This document shows, piece after piece, positions 1 through 6,988 of a stretch of DNA of 20,740 nucleotides (position 1 is its first letter; each line of letters begins with the position of its first letter). Source of the DNA: JAWVZB01 sp033722375 (GTDB lineage Bacteria > Actinomycetota > Nitriliruptoria > Nitriliruptorales > Nitriliruptoraceae); the NCBI GenBank assembly GCA_033722375.1, contig JAWVZB010000056.1:1-20740 (forward strand). Reading direction: 5' to 3'. Below the pieces are notes generated by a model, which was given only the letters and a program-made list of their open reading frames with translations, was not told where the DNA came from and made no database searches. Position numbers and translations under genes: made by a program.

Positions 1-338
1 ACATCCTCGGCTGGAGCCTCGGAAACCCGGCGTTCCCCGACTACTACCAGTCCTTCTGGGCCACTGACGGCGGGAACAACACGCCGGCGTTCTCCAACGA
101 GGAGTACGACGCAGCGGTCCAGGAGTTCCTCGGCGCGGAGAGCAAGGAGGAGGCCTTCCAGATCCAGTGGGAGACCCTCGAGCCCATCCTCGCAGAGGAG
201 CTGCCGTACGTGTTCCTGTTCGACACTCCGATCCTGGAGTTCTACCGCTCCGAGTCGGTGAACTACCCGTTCACCACCACGCTCGGTGGGCTCCAGTTCA
301 GCAACGGGCTGAAGGCGATCGTGCAGAGCTCCCAGTGA
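1..338 (+). CDS. Peptide ABC transporter solute-binding protein (family 5), C-terminal part only
   Basis: This is the last 111 residues of a gene that begins left of the window. It reads in the frame whose codons start at position 3 and ends with TGA at 336-338. Visible motifs include G-W-S-L-G-N-P-A-F-P-D-Y-Y near the start, then N-N-T-P-A-F-S-N-E-E-Y-D, and an L-P-Y-V-F-L-F block before the end. These are the usual C-terminal features of extracytoplasmic family 5 (OppA/DppA-type) binding proteins, which capture peptides or similar ligands outside the membrane. Two permease genes and two ATPase genes of the same transporter class follow on the same strand, so it is very likely the binding component of that importer. 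The 179-base gap to the first permease contains a strong hairpin. Ligand specificity cannot be read from this fragment. Confidence 0.9.
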   Translation, partial: ILGWSLGNPAFPDYYQSFWATDGGNNTPAFSNEEYDAAVQEFLGAESKEEAFQIQWETLEPILAEELPYVFLFDTPILEFYRSESVNYPFTTTLGGLQFSNGLKAIVQSSQ

Positions 339-358
339 GCTGACGATCACCCGTCGCG

Positions 359-389
359 GAGCGGGAGGGTCATCGCGACCCTCCCGCTC
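359..389 (+). terminator. Intercistronic GC-rich stem-loop between binding protein and permease genes
   Basis: Arms of 13 perfectly paired bases (359-371 and 377-389) enclose a 5-base loop ATCGC. The hairpin begins 21 bases after the binding-protein stop. No T-run follows, so it is not a classical intrinsic terminator. Such hairpins between a binding-protein gene and its permease genes often cause partial termination or protect the upstream mRNA, raising the binding-protein dose. That role here is inference. A second, smaller palindrome (GCGCCAC, G, GTGGCGC at 415-429) lies just downstream. Confidence 0.6.
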
Positions 390-504
390 TGCACGTCAGG
401 GGTCCGCTGACCGCGCGCCACGGTGGCGCATCCGGCAGCCACCGCGGCCCATCAGTAACCTGACGCCACCGTCCGTGATGGTGTCCGTCGGGAGCCGGTA
501 CGCC

Positions 505-510
505 AGGGAG
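505..510 (+). promoter_or_regulatory. Ribosome binding site fixing a TTG start
   Basis: AGGGAG at 505-510 stands 7 bases before TTG at 518. The first in-frame ATG (550) has no Shine-Dalgarno-like sequence and would cut into the first membrane helix, so the TTG is preferred. Confidence 0.65.
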
Positions 511-517
511 CGTTCTC

Positions 518-1678
518 TTGTTCAAGACCATCTCACTCCGCCTCGTGCAGATGCTCATCCTGTTCGTGGTGTTCCTCACGTTGCTGTTCTTCCTCATCCA
601 ACTCGCTCCGGGCAGCCCTGCGGACCGCTTCATCGGAAACCCGCAGATCCCACCGCAGGCCCGTCAACTGCTGATCGAGCGTTTCGGCCTCGACCAGTCG
701 TTGTGGGGGCAGTACTGGAGCTACATCACCGCGTTCTTCCAAGGTGATCTCGGGGTCAGCTTCAACCAGTACCCGCGCCCCGTCATGGACATCATCCTCG
801 AGCGGATGCCCCGGACCATCTGGCTATTCTTCGGGGCGACCGTGCTCGCCTACTACTTCGGCTTCATCCTCGGCAAGTACCTCGCCTGGCGTCGAGGCGG
901 GTTCTCCGAGTACAGCATCACGATCATCGGGGTCTTCCTCTTCACCGTGTTCGTGCCCTGGTTCGCCATCATGATGATCTGGTTCTGGTCGTTCATCCTC
1001 GGGATCTTCCCCACCGGGAAGTTCCTCGATCCCGTGCTGTGGCGGAGCGTCGACTTCTCCGCCAACGATGTGTTCGTCCCCCTGATCGTCACCGCCTTCG
1101 CGGCGCTGATCGGCGCGGGGCTGTTCACCTACCTCGCCAAGCGCTTCCGGGGAAGGCCCGGACTCTCGCGGCTGTTCTCGTGGGGCGGATCGATCGTGGT
1201 CGTCGGCGGCTTCGTCCTCTACTGGGCCTCCGTATCGGACAAGACGACCTATGCGCTCGACATCGCCTACCACACCGTGCTGCCCACGATGACCGTGGCG
1301 CTCATCGCCTTCGGTGGCGTCATGCTGCTCATGCGCACCTCGATGCTCGAGACGTTGGCGGAGGACTACATCCTGACCGCCCGCGCGAAGGGTCTTCCCG
1401 ACAGCGTCGTCCGTGACCGTCACGCAGCCAGGAACGCCCTGCTGCCGGTCGTGACCTCGCTCGTCCTCGCCCTCGCGACGATCATCGGCGGAGGCATCGT
1501 CACCGAGACGATCTTCGCGTGGCCGGGGCTCGGCTTGACCTTGCTCCAGTCTGCGGTCAGCGGCGACCACCCACTGGCTCTCGGCGCATTGGCCTTCGTG
1601 GGCGTGCTCGCCCTCGTCGGCCACCTCGTCGTCGACATCCTCTACACCTACCTCGATCCGCGGATCCGGTTCGACTGA
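518..1678 (+). CDS. Oligopeptide/dipeptide ABC transporter permease, DppB/OppB type
   Basis: This 386-residue inner-membrane protein forms half of the translocation channel of a peptide importer. A first membrane helix (about residues 10-28) is followed by the family-typical A-P-G-S-P-A-D-R segment and an extracytoplasmic stretch with F-G-L-D-Q and G-D-L-G-V-S. Further helices follow, with the cytoplasmic EAA-type coupling loop at about 282-310 (D-Y-I-L-T-A-R-A-K-G-L). It ends in D-P-R-I-R. Family members are usually about 310-340 residues; the extra length lies in a loop around residues 185-250. The gene starts with TTG and is followed after 10 bases by the second permease, so the two are translated from one message. 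The class is certain; the substrate (di- or oligopeptide, nickel, or sugar oligomers) is not. Confidence 0.93.
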   Translation: MFKTISLRLVQMLILFVVFLTLLFFLIQLAPGSPADRFIGNPQIPPQARQLLIERFGLDQSLWGQYWSYITAFFQGDLGVSFNQYPRPVMDIILERMPRTIWLFFGATVLAYYFGFILGKYLAWRRGGFSEYSITIIGVFLFTVFVPWFAIMMIWFWSFILGIFPTGKFLDPVLWRSVDFSANDVFVPLIVTAFAALIGAGLFTYLAKRFRGRPGLSRLFSWGGSIVVVGGFVLYWASVSDKTTYALDIAYHTVLPTMTVALIAFGGVMLLMRTSMLETLAEDYILTARAKGLPDSVVRDRHAARNALLPVVTSLVLALATIIGGGIVTETIFAWPGLGLTLLQSAVSGDHPLALGALAFVGVLALVGHLVVDILYTYLDPRIRFD

Positions 1679-1688
1679 GGAGACCTGA

Positions 1689-2840
1689 ATGTCTGTATCC
1701 CAACAACCGCCGGAGTCCGCGAACGCCCCGGTCGGCACCGAGACGATGGAGCCCGACCACCAGGGCTACCTGCCGCCCGGATCCGACGGGGACGCCGATG
1801 TCGTCCACCAGAACCGCCTGGTGCTGCGCTGGAAGCTCTTCAAGCGCTCGTTCAAGCAGAACTGGTCGCTGTTCGCCGACAGCAAGATCGGCCTCCTGGG
1901 GCTCGCGATCATCTTCGTCTTCGCACTCATGGGGATCGCCCATCCGATCCTGATGGCCACGGTGTGGGAGGACGCCATCTACGACCCGGTCATCGGCTAC
2001 GACGCGCCCCAAGCCGAGAAGACCGTCGTGCCTGACGCGGAGCTGACCGACCCTCAGACCGAGGTCGCCCTCAGCAGCGCGCTGCTCGACAACCCGCTCG
2101 TCCAGCCCGGTGACACCGTCATCATCAGCGAGCAGCCCGCGAACCCCTCCTCCAAGCATCTGCTCGGCACCGACCCGCTGGGTCGTGACGTGCTCAGCCA
2201 ACTGCTGTTCGGCACGCGAGCCGCGTTCGCCATGGGGGTGATCGCCGCGATCGTCACGGTGATCTTCGGGACCGTGCTCGGGTCGATCGCCGCCTACTAC
2301 GGCGGCTGGATCGACGGCGCCGTGATGCGCACGGCCGACCTGTTCCTGTTGATCCCGCTCATCCCCGTCCTGATCTTCATCGGGGGGCTCTTCAAGGTGG
2401 GTCTGTTCAGCCTGGGCTTGCTGATCGGTGTCTTGTCCGGGCTCGGACCCGTCGCGATCGTGCTGAAATCGCAAGCGCTGTCGGTCAAGGTCAAGCCGTT
2501 CATCGACGCCGCCAAGGTCGCCGGCGGCAGCGACTTCCGGATCATCACCCGCCACATCATCCCCAACGTCCTGCCCCTGTCGTTCCTCTACATGATGTTC
2601 ACCGTGACCGCCGCGATCGCAGGCGAGGCGACCCTGTCGTTCTTCGGGTTGCTCGAGGTCGACATGTCCTGGGGGATCATGATCCACACGGCCCAGACGC
2701 AGGGCTACCTGCTGCGAGGCACGGACTTCTGGTGGCTCCTGCTGCCCGCCGGGGGAGCGGTCACGTTGCTCTCCGCCGGCTTCTACCTCGTGGGCCGCGG
2801 GCTCGACGAGGTCGTCAACCCCCGCCTGCGCGCCCGCTGA
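1689..2840 (+). CDS. Oligopeptide/dipeptide ABC transporter permease, DppC/OppC type
   Basis: This 383-residue protein is the partner permease of the preceding gene. A hydrophilic N-terminus of about 60 residues leads into the first helix (I-G-L-L-G-L-A-I-I-F). A long extracytoplasmic region follows, then the family hallmark L-L-G-T-D-P-L-G-R-D-V-L-S-Q-L-L-F-G-T-R. The EAA-type coupling loop that docks on the ATPases is at about 268-300 (D-A-A-K-V-A-G-G-S-D). The C-terminus L-D-E-V-V-N-P-R-L-R is typical of DppC/OppC. The ATG at 1689 is preceded by GAGGAGA, which partly overlaps the stop of the upstream gene, suggesting coupled translation. The N-terminal extension and the region between helix 1 and the hallmark are longer than in enteric DppC. 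Confidence 0.93.
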   Translation: MSVSQQPPESANAPVGTETMEPDHQGYLPPGSDGDADVVHQNRLVLRWKLFKRSFKQNWSLFADSKIGLLGLAIIFVFALMGIAHPILMATVWEDAIYDPVIGYDAPQAEKTVVPDAELTDPQTEVALSSALLDNPLVQPGDTVIISEQPANPSSKHLLGTDPLGRDVLSQLLFGTRAAFAMGVIAAIVTVIFGTVLGSIAAYYGGWIDGAVMRTADLFLLIPLIPVLIFIGGLFKVGLFSLGLLIGVLSGLGPVAIVLKSQALSVKVKPFIDAAKVAGGSDFRIITRHIIPNVLPLSFLYMMFTVTAAIAGEATLSFFGLLEVDMSWGIMIHTAQTQGYLLRGTDFWWLLLPAGGAVTLLSAGFYLVGRGLDEVVNPRLRAR

Positions 2841-2867
2841 CCGACCCGACACGGAGCCGAATCTTCC

Positions 2868-3920
2868 ATGAGTGCCATCACCGGCGTCTCCTCCGACGGC
2901 CGCCCCGACCTCCGGCAGGGTGACCCCCTGCTCGAGGTGGACGGCCTCATCATGAACTACGAGACCAAGGAGGGTGACGTCTCGGCCGTCCAGGACGTCA
3001 GCTTCACGCTCCACAAGGGTGAAGCGCTCGGCCTCGTCGGTGAATCAGGCTGCGGCAAGACCTCCGTGGCCCTGTCGCTGCTCCGGCTCCTGCCCGACAA
3101 CGCCAACTACAAGGCCGGCGAGATCCGTCTGAACGGCACCGACCTCCTGGCGCTCCCCGAGAAGGAGATGCGCACCCACCGCTGGCGCGACATCGCCATG
3201 GTCTTCCAGGGCGCCATGAACGCCTGGAACCCCGTCTACACCGTGGGTGAGCAGATCCGCGAGGCCATGGAAACCCACTTCGACCACCGTGTCACCGACG
3301 AGGAAGCACGGGTCAAGATCTCCGAGCTCTTCGAGATGGTCGGTCTCGACCCCCAGATGCGGACCCGCTACCCCCACGAGTTCTCGGGCGGAATGCGGCA
3401 GCGCGCCGTCATCGCGATGGCGCTGTCGTGCGATCCGCAGGTCATCATCGCCGACGAGCCGACCACCGCCCTCGACGTGATCGTCCAGGACCGCATCCTC
3501 CAGCAGCTCAAGGACATCCAGGACAACCTCGGGATGAGCATCATCTACATCAGCCATGACCTCGCGGTCATCGCCGAGGTCACCGAGCGCATCGGGATCA
3601 TGTACGCCGGCAAGCTCGTCGAGATCGGCCCCACCGAGGAGGTCTACGCCAAGTCCTGGCACCCCTACAGCCAGCTCTTGCTGTCCTCGACCCCCTCGAT
3701 CCGCGGGCCGCGCCGGAAGTTCGCCCCGCTCGAGGGTGAACCACCGAACCTCGTGGATCCGCCCTCCGGGTGCCGGTTCCATCCGCGGTGTCCTCTCGCC
3801 ACCGACAAGTGCGTGGAGATGGAACCCCCACTCGAGCCCACCCAGGGGGGAGACCAGTCCGCCTGCTGGCACTGGGAGCGTGTCCCCGAACTCGACGAGA
3901 CCCGTGAGGCCTCTGCATGA
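2868..3920 (+). CDS. Peptide ABC transporter ATP-binding protein, DppD/OppD type
   Basis: This 350-residue cytoplasmic ATPase is one of two that power the importer. Walker A G-E-S-G-C-G-K-T-S is at 58-66, the ABC signature S-G-G-M-R-Q-R at 173-179, and Walker B V-I-I-A-D-E-P at 192-198. The D-loop and the S-H-D switch follow. The C-terminal oligopeptide-transporter domain has the four-cysteine pattern C-R-F-H-P-R-C-P ... C ... C that is characteristic of DppD/OppD and has been linked to an iron-sulfur cluster in related proteins. A Q-loop segment (M-V-F-Q-G-A-M-N-A-W-N-P) places it in the D rather than the F subfamily. The ATG follows a weak CGGAG 11 bases upstream. The end overlaps the next gene in an ATGA tetranucleotide. 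It shares a 27-base identical stretch with the next gene around Walker A. Confidence 0.95.
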   Translation: MSAITGVSSDGRPDLRQGDPLLEVDGLIMNYETKEGDVSAVQDVSFTLHKGEALGLVGESGCGKTSVALSLLRLLPDNANYKAGEIRLNGTDLLALPEKEMRTHRWRDIAMVFQGAMNAWNPVYTVGEQIREAMETHFDHRVTDEEARVKISELFEMVGLDPQMRTRYPHEFSGGMRQRAVIAMALSCDPQVIIADEPTTALDVIVQDRILQQLKDIQDNLGMSIIYISHDLAVIAEVTERIGIMYAGKLVEIGPTEEVYAKSWHPYSQLLLSSTPSIRGPRRKFAPLEGEPPNLVDPPSGCRFHPRCPLATDKCVEMEPPLEPTQGGDQSACWHWERVPELDETREASA

Positions 3921-4954
3921 GCGACGACCTCTACACCACTTCGACTGCGACGGCCAACAAGCCACTCATCAAGGTGGAAGGGCTCAAGAAGCTCTTCCCC
4001 GTCGACAAGGGGCTGTTCCGCCGCACCGACGAGTACATCCACGCCGTCGACGGGGTCGACTTCGAGATCCCGCACGGCCAGAGCCTCGGGCTCGTCGGTG
4101 AATCAGGCTGCGGCAAGTCGACGACCGGCCGCATGCTCGTCCGACTCACCGAGGCGACCGAGGGGCGCATCCTCCTGCACAGCGACGACGCCAGCGACGG
4201 CGAGGAGTACGTCGACGTCGCCCACATCGACCGCTCCAAGCAGAAGGCCTTCCGCAAGCGGGTCCAGATGATCTTCCAGGACCCCTACGAATCGCTCAAC
4301 CCCCGCCGGACCGTCTTCGACACCATCTCCGAGCCGATGGCCGTACAGGGCCTGGCGTCCTACAAGGAACGGGAGGACGCGGTCGCCGAACTCCTCGAGC
4401 GCGTCGGCCTGAGCCCGGCTTCCGCCTACATCTACCGCTACCCCCACGAACTTTCCGGAGGCCAGCGGCAGCGCGTCGCCATCGCGCGTGCCCTCATCAT
4501 CAACCCAAAGTTCGTGGTGGCCGACGAGCCCACCTCCATGCTCGACGTCTCGATCCGCATCTCGATCATGGAACTCATGCTCAAGCTCGGCATCGAGTTC
4601 GACGTCAGCTACCTCTACATCACCCACGACCTCGCCGTCGCGCGCTACATGTGCGACCGCATCGCGGTGATGTACCTCGGCAAGATCGTCGAACTCGCCC
4701 CCACCGAGGAGCTGCTCTCCAACCCACAGCACCCCTACACCAAGGCGCTCATCTCCGCGGTACCGGTCCCAGACCCCAAGTTCGAGCGCCCCGAGGTCGA
4801 GATCCTCGGCTCGGTGTCCAAGCCGATCAACCCCCCGCCGCTCTGCCGCTTCATCGAGCGCTGCCCCTGGGCAGCCGACGTGTGCCACAACAACCAGCAC
4901 CCGCCGCTCGAAGAGAAGTCCAAAGACCACTACGTCGCCTGCTACCTCGTTTAG
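3917..4954 (+). CDS. Peptide ABC transporter ATP-binding protein, DppF/OppF type
   Basis: This 345-residue cytoplasmic ATPase would form a heterodimer with the preceding one. Walker A G-E-S-G-C-G-K-S-T is at 61-69, signature L-S-G-G-Q-R-Q-R at 179-186, and Walker B F-V-V-A-D-E-P at 199-205. The Q-loop reads M-I-F-Q-D-P-Y-E-S-L-N-P-R, a marker of the F subfamily. The C-terminal domain has C-R-F-I-E-R-C-P-W and two later cysteines. The start codon overlaps the stop of the D subunit (ATGA at 3917-3920), which indicates translational coupling. The operon ends here: the next gene is on the opposite strand. An insertion between Walker A and the Q-loop (about residues 85-105, acidic, E-E-Y-V-D-V-A-H-I-D) is larger than in enteric OppF. 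Confidence 0.95.
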   Translation: MSDDLYTTSTATANKPLIKVEGLKKLFPVDKGLFRRTDEYIHAVDGVDFEIPHGQSLGLVGESGCGKSTTGRMLVRLTEATEGRILLHSDDASDGEEYVDVAHIDRSKQKAFRKRVQMIFQDPYESLNPRRTVFDTISEPMAVQGLASYKEREDAVAELLERVGLSPASAYIYRYPHELSGGQRQRVAIARALIINPKFVVADEPTSMLDVSIRISIMELMLKLGIEFDVSYLYITHDLAVARYMCDRIAVMYLGKIVELAPTEELLSNPQHPYTKALISAVPVPDPKFERPEVEILGSVSKPINPPPLCRFIERCPWAADVCHNNQHPPLEEKSKDHYVACYLV

Positions 4955-4993
4955 GCCACCTGCCAGTGGGGTGCTCCGGCATTCGGCACCACC

Positions 4994-5074
4994 TGCGCCG
5001 CGATAGCCGCGTTGCGGCTCGCTGAAATAGCCTCCGGCTATTCGGCGCTCCCCGCGCCTTGCTCTCCCGGCGCA
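4994..5074. repeat. 81-base nested palindromic element between convergent genes
   Basis: The element is bounded by a 7-base inverted repeat: TGCGCCG at 4994-5000 and CGGCGCA at 5068-5074. Inside are two hairpins. The first is AGCCGC-GTT-GCGGCT (5005-5019). The second (5020-5047) has a 7-bp AATAGCC/GGCTATT stem around TCC, extended after one bulged A by five more pairs including one G-U. The element sits between the 3' ends of the + strand ATPase gene and the - strand MFS gene. It looks like a bidirectional transcription-end structure or a short interspersed palindromic repeat. Whether it recurs in the genome cannot be seen here. No coding potential was recognised in 4955-5196. Confidence 0.55.
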
Positions 5075-5125
5075 CGTGTCGCCTCGGTGCTCGGACCACC
5101 CCGCTGACCGGCGGCCAGGCGACAC

Positions 5126-5145
5126 GGGCCCGCTGCGCCGGGCCC
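5126..5145. terminator. Hairpin in convergent intergenic region, probable terminator
   Basis: GGGCCCG (5126-5132) pairs perfectly with CGGGCCC (5139-5145) around a 6-base loop. It lies about 50 bases beyond the stop of the - strand MFS gene and has no adjoining T-run. It may serve transcripts from either side; the direction is undetermined. Confidence 0.4.
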
Positions 5146-5196
5146 TGAGGCCCCCTGCATCTCGCCCGGCTGCGGCCGACTTGTAGTCGTTCTGCC

Positions 5197-6468
5197 TCAG
5201 TCGGCCTCTGGACCGCCGGCCGCACCCGAGCGTGCTTGTTCCAATGCGCTCGTCGTGATGACGCGGCTGGCGGGGAGCAGGGTGAGCAGCATGCCGCCGC
5301 CGGCGATGAAGAACGGGGCGCGGAGGCCGAGGACGTCGGCGACGAGACCACCCAGCAGCGCCCCGATCGGCATCGAGCCCCAGCCGATGAAACGGTAGAC
5401 GGCGTTGACCCGACCGAGCTTGTCGTCAGGGATGACCGTCTGTCGGAGCGAGACCGTGATGACGTTCCAGACGACCGCGGAGAAGCCGAAGGTCGCGGCG
5501 AGCGCCCCGAACACGAACGCGTTGCTCGTCAACCCCTGGCCGATGGGGACGGCAGCAGACACGACGAGACCGAGCCACAGCGCCCGCCCCCGGCCCACCT
5601 TGTCGACGAGGCGCCCCGCCACCATCGACCCGAGCACGCTGCCGGTGGCTCCGGCCGCGAGCAGGACACCGAAGCCGACCTCGTCGAGGTCGAGGACCTC
5701 GAGCGCGTAGAGGGCCCCGATGGCGAACGCCATCATGTTGAGGCCGTTCATCGTGCCGAGCAGCAGTGCCAGTGTGCGGAGGAGGCGGTGGTTCCAGAGC
5801 CACGACAGGCCCTCGCGGATGTCGGCTCGGATCGTGGTCGTGGGTGCCCCGTCGGAGGCTCGGCGGGTGGCGTAGTTCCCGGTCAGGGCGAAGATCAGGC
5901 CGGCTGAGATGGCGAACGTTCCGGCGTCCAGCAGGATCGGCAGAGATGCGGCGATGGCGAACAGGAACCCGCCGAGCGGGGGACCGACGAACTGGTTGGC
6001 GACGATCTCGGAGCCGAACAGCAGCCCGTTCGCACGCTCGAGCTGGTTCCGGTTGGTCACCACGCGCGGGAGGATCGCCTGGGAGGACGTGTCGAACAGG
6101 ACCTCGGCGGTCCCGAGCAGGAAGGTGATGGCGTAGAGCAGCCAGATCGATGCCCAGTCGCCGAGGATGGCTACCCCGAGGATCCCCATGAGGACGAACC
6201 GGCCGACGTTGACCGACCCCATCATCCAGCGGCGGTCGACGCGGTCGGCGAGTGCACCGGCCTGGAGCGCGAACAGCAGCCACGGGATCCGGCCAGCGAC
6301 CGCAACTCCCGAGAACAGGAGCGGATCGCGGGTCAGCGCCGCTGCAACGAGCGGCAGTGCCGCACTATCGATGCCGTCGCCGAGGTTCGAGACGAGGCTC
6401 GCACTGAACAGCTTCCAGTAGTTGGCACCCAGGGGCGCGCGGCGGGAGCGTGCAGGATCGGCTGCCAT
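5197..6468 (-). CDS. Major facilitator superfamily exporter (MFS_3/EntS-like)
   Basis: This 423-residue membrane protein has about 12 hydrophobic segments. After a basic N-terminus the sequence N-Y-W-K-L-F-S-A-S-L-V-S-N-L-G-D-G opens helix 1, as in the EntS-like efflux branch. The loop 2-3 signature G-A-L-A-D-R-V-D-R-R-W is the classic MFS motif A. The segment D-T-S-S-Q-A-I-L-P-R-V-V is also common in this branch, and a second motif-A-like A-G-R-L-V-D-K-V-G-R-G-R begins the C-terminal half. These proteins expel drugs, siderophores or other small molecules using the proton gradient. I chose the ATG at 6468 because a longer reading to 6687 would run across the divergent regulator gene and adds only low-complexity sequence. 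The upstream ribosome site is weak. Its start lies 115 bases from a divergent BlaI-type repressor gene, so shared control is possible. Confidence 0.88.
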   Translation of the reverse strand: MAADPARSRRAPLGANYWKLFSASLVSNLGDGIDSAALPLVAAALTRDPLLFSGVAVAGRIPWLLFALQAGALADRVDRRWMMGSVNVGRFVLMGILGVAILGDWASIWLLYAITFLLGTAEVLFDTSSQAILPRVVTNRNQLERANGLLFGSEIVANQFVGPPLGGFLFAIAASLPILLDAGTFAISAGLIFALTGNYATRRASDGAPTTTIRADIREGLSWLWNHRLLRTLALLLGTMNGLNMMAFAIGALYALEVLDLDEVGFGVLLAAGATGSVLGSMVAGRLVDKVGRGRALWLGLVVSAAVPIGQGLTSNAFVFGALAATFGFSAVVWNVITVSLRQTVIPDDKLGRVNAVYRFIGWGSMPIGALLGGLVADVLGLRAPFFIAGGGMLLTLLPASRVITTSALEQARSGAAGGPEAD

Positions 6469-6527
6469 CGGATTCCGTGGTAGGGGAGGAGGGAGCGGGA
6501 CGGTAGTCGATGTGCCGACACCGCCCC

Positions 6528-6556
6528 TTTCCGGTGGCGCCGCGGTGCCGTATCCT
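6528..6556 (+). promoter_or_regulatory. Possible promoter of the BlaI-type regulator gene
   Basis: TTTCCG (6528-6533) and TATCCT (6551-6556) are spaced by 17 bases and would start a transcript about 20 bases before the GTG at 6583. CCTCAGAGG at 6564-6572 is a small palindrome over the likely start site. No canonical BlaI/MecI operator (TACA...TGTA type) was recognised. Confidence 0.3.
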
Positions 6557-6582
6557 CTTGTCACCTCAGAGGGGAGGCGCGC

Positions 6583-6984
6583 GTGGTCAAGCGAAGTGAC
6601 CCGCTGGAGACGATCCTCGGGCCGCTCGAGCAGGACGTCATGGACGTCATCTGGACACTCCAGGACGCCACCGTCCGGGATGTGCACGATGAGCTCTCGC
6701 AGCGGCGCAAGATCGCCTACACCACCGTCATGACGACGATGTCACGGCTCGCGAACAAGGGCCTGCTCGTTCGAGACACCAAGGGGCTCGCGCATCGCTA
6801 CCGGCCGCTGATCTCGCGCGACAGCTACGCGCGGTCGACGTTCGGCAGCCTGCTGTCCTGGCTCTTCGACCGCTATCCCGAATCGGCGGTGTCCTACCTC
6901 GCTGAGGTGGTCGACGACGCAGACAGCGTCAGCGTCGACTCGCTCCGGCGCGCGGTGGAACGGCAACGCGAACTGGAGGACTGA
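6583..6984 (+). CDS. BlaI/MecI-family transcriptional repressor
   Basis: This 133-residue protein contains a winged-helix DNA-binding domain. The stretch L-E-Q-D-V-M-D-V-I-W (about 15-24) is the family opening, and the recognition helix A-Y-T-T-V-M-T-T-M-S-R-L spans about 45-56, followed by the wing (K-G-L-L-V-R). The C-terminal part is the dimerisation region. BlaI/MecI repressors sit on operators until cleaved or released through a membrane M56 protease, and such a protease gene follows after 4 bases. The GTG start is set by GGGGAGG at 6571-6577. No beta-lactamase or penicillin-binding protein gene is nearby, so the signal and regulon are unknown. The divergent MFS exporter is the most obvious nearby target, by position only. 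Confidence 0.92.
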   Translation: MVKRSDPLETILGPLEQDVMDVIWTLQDATVRDVHDELSQRRKIAYTTVMTTMSRLANKGLLVRDTKGLAHRYRPLISRDSYARSTFGSLLSWLFDRYPESAVSYLAEVVDDADSVSVDSLRRAVERQRELED

Positions 6985-6988
6985 GCCC

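Noticed and set aside
1557..3014. Long reading frame on the - strand (485 codons)
   Set aside because: Spans two real + strand genes and their spacer; low-complexity acidic and basic runs only.
6469..6687. N-terminal extension of the MFS exporter to 6687
   Set aside because: It would overlap the BlaI-type gene's promoter and start on the opposite strand, and adds proline/arginine-rich sequence outside the family.
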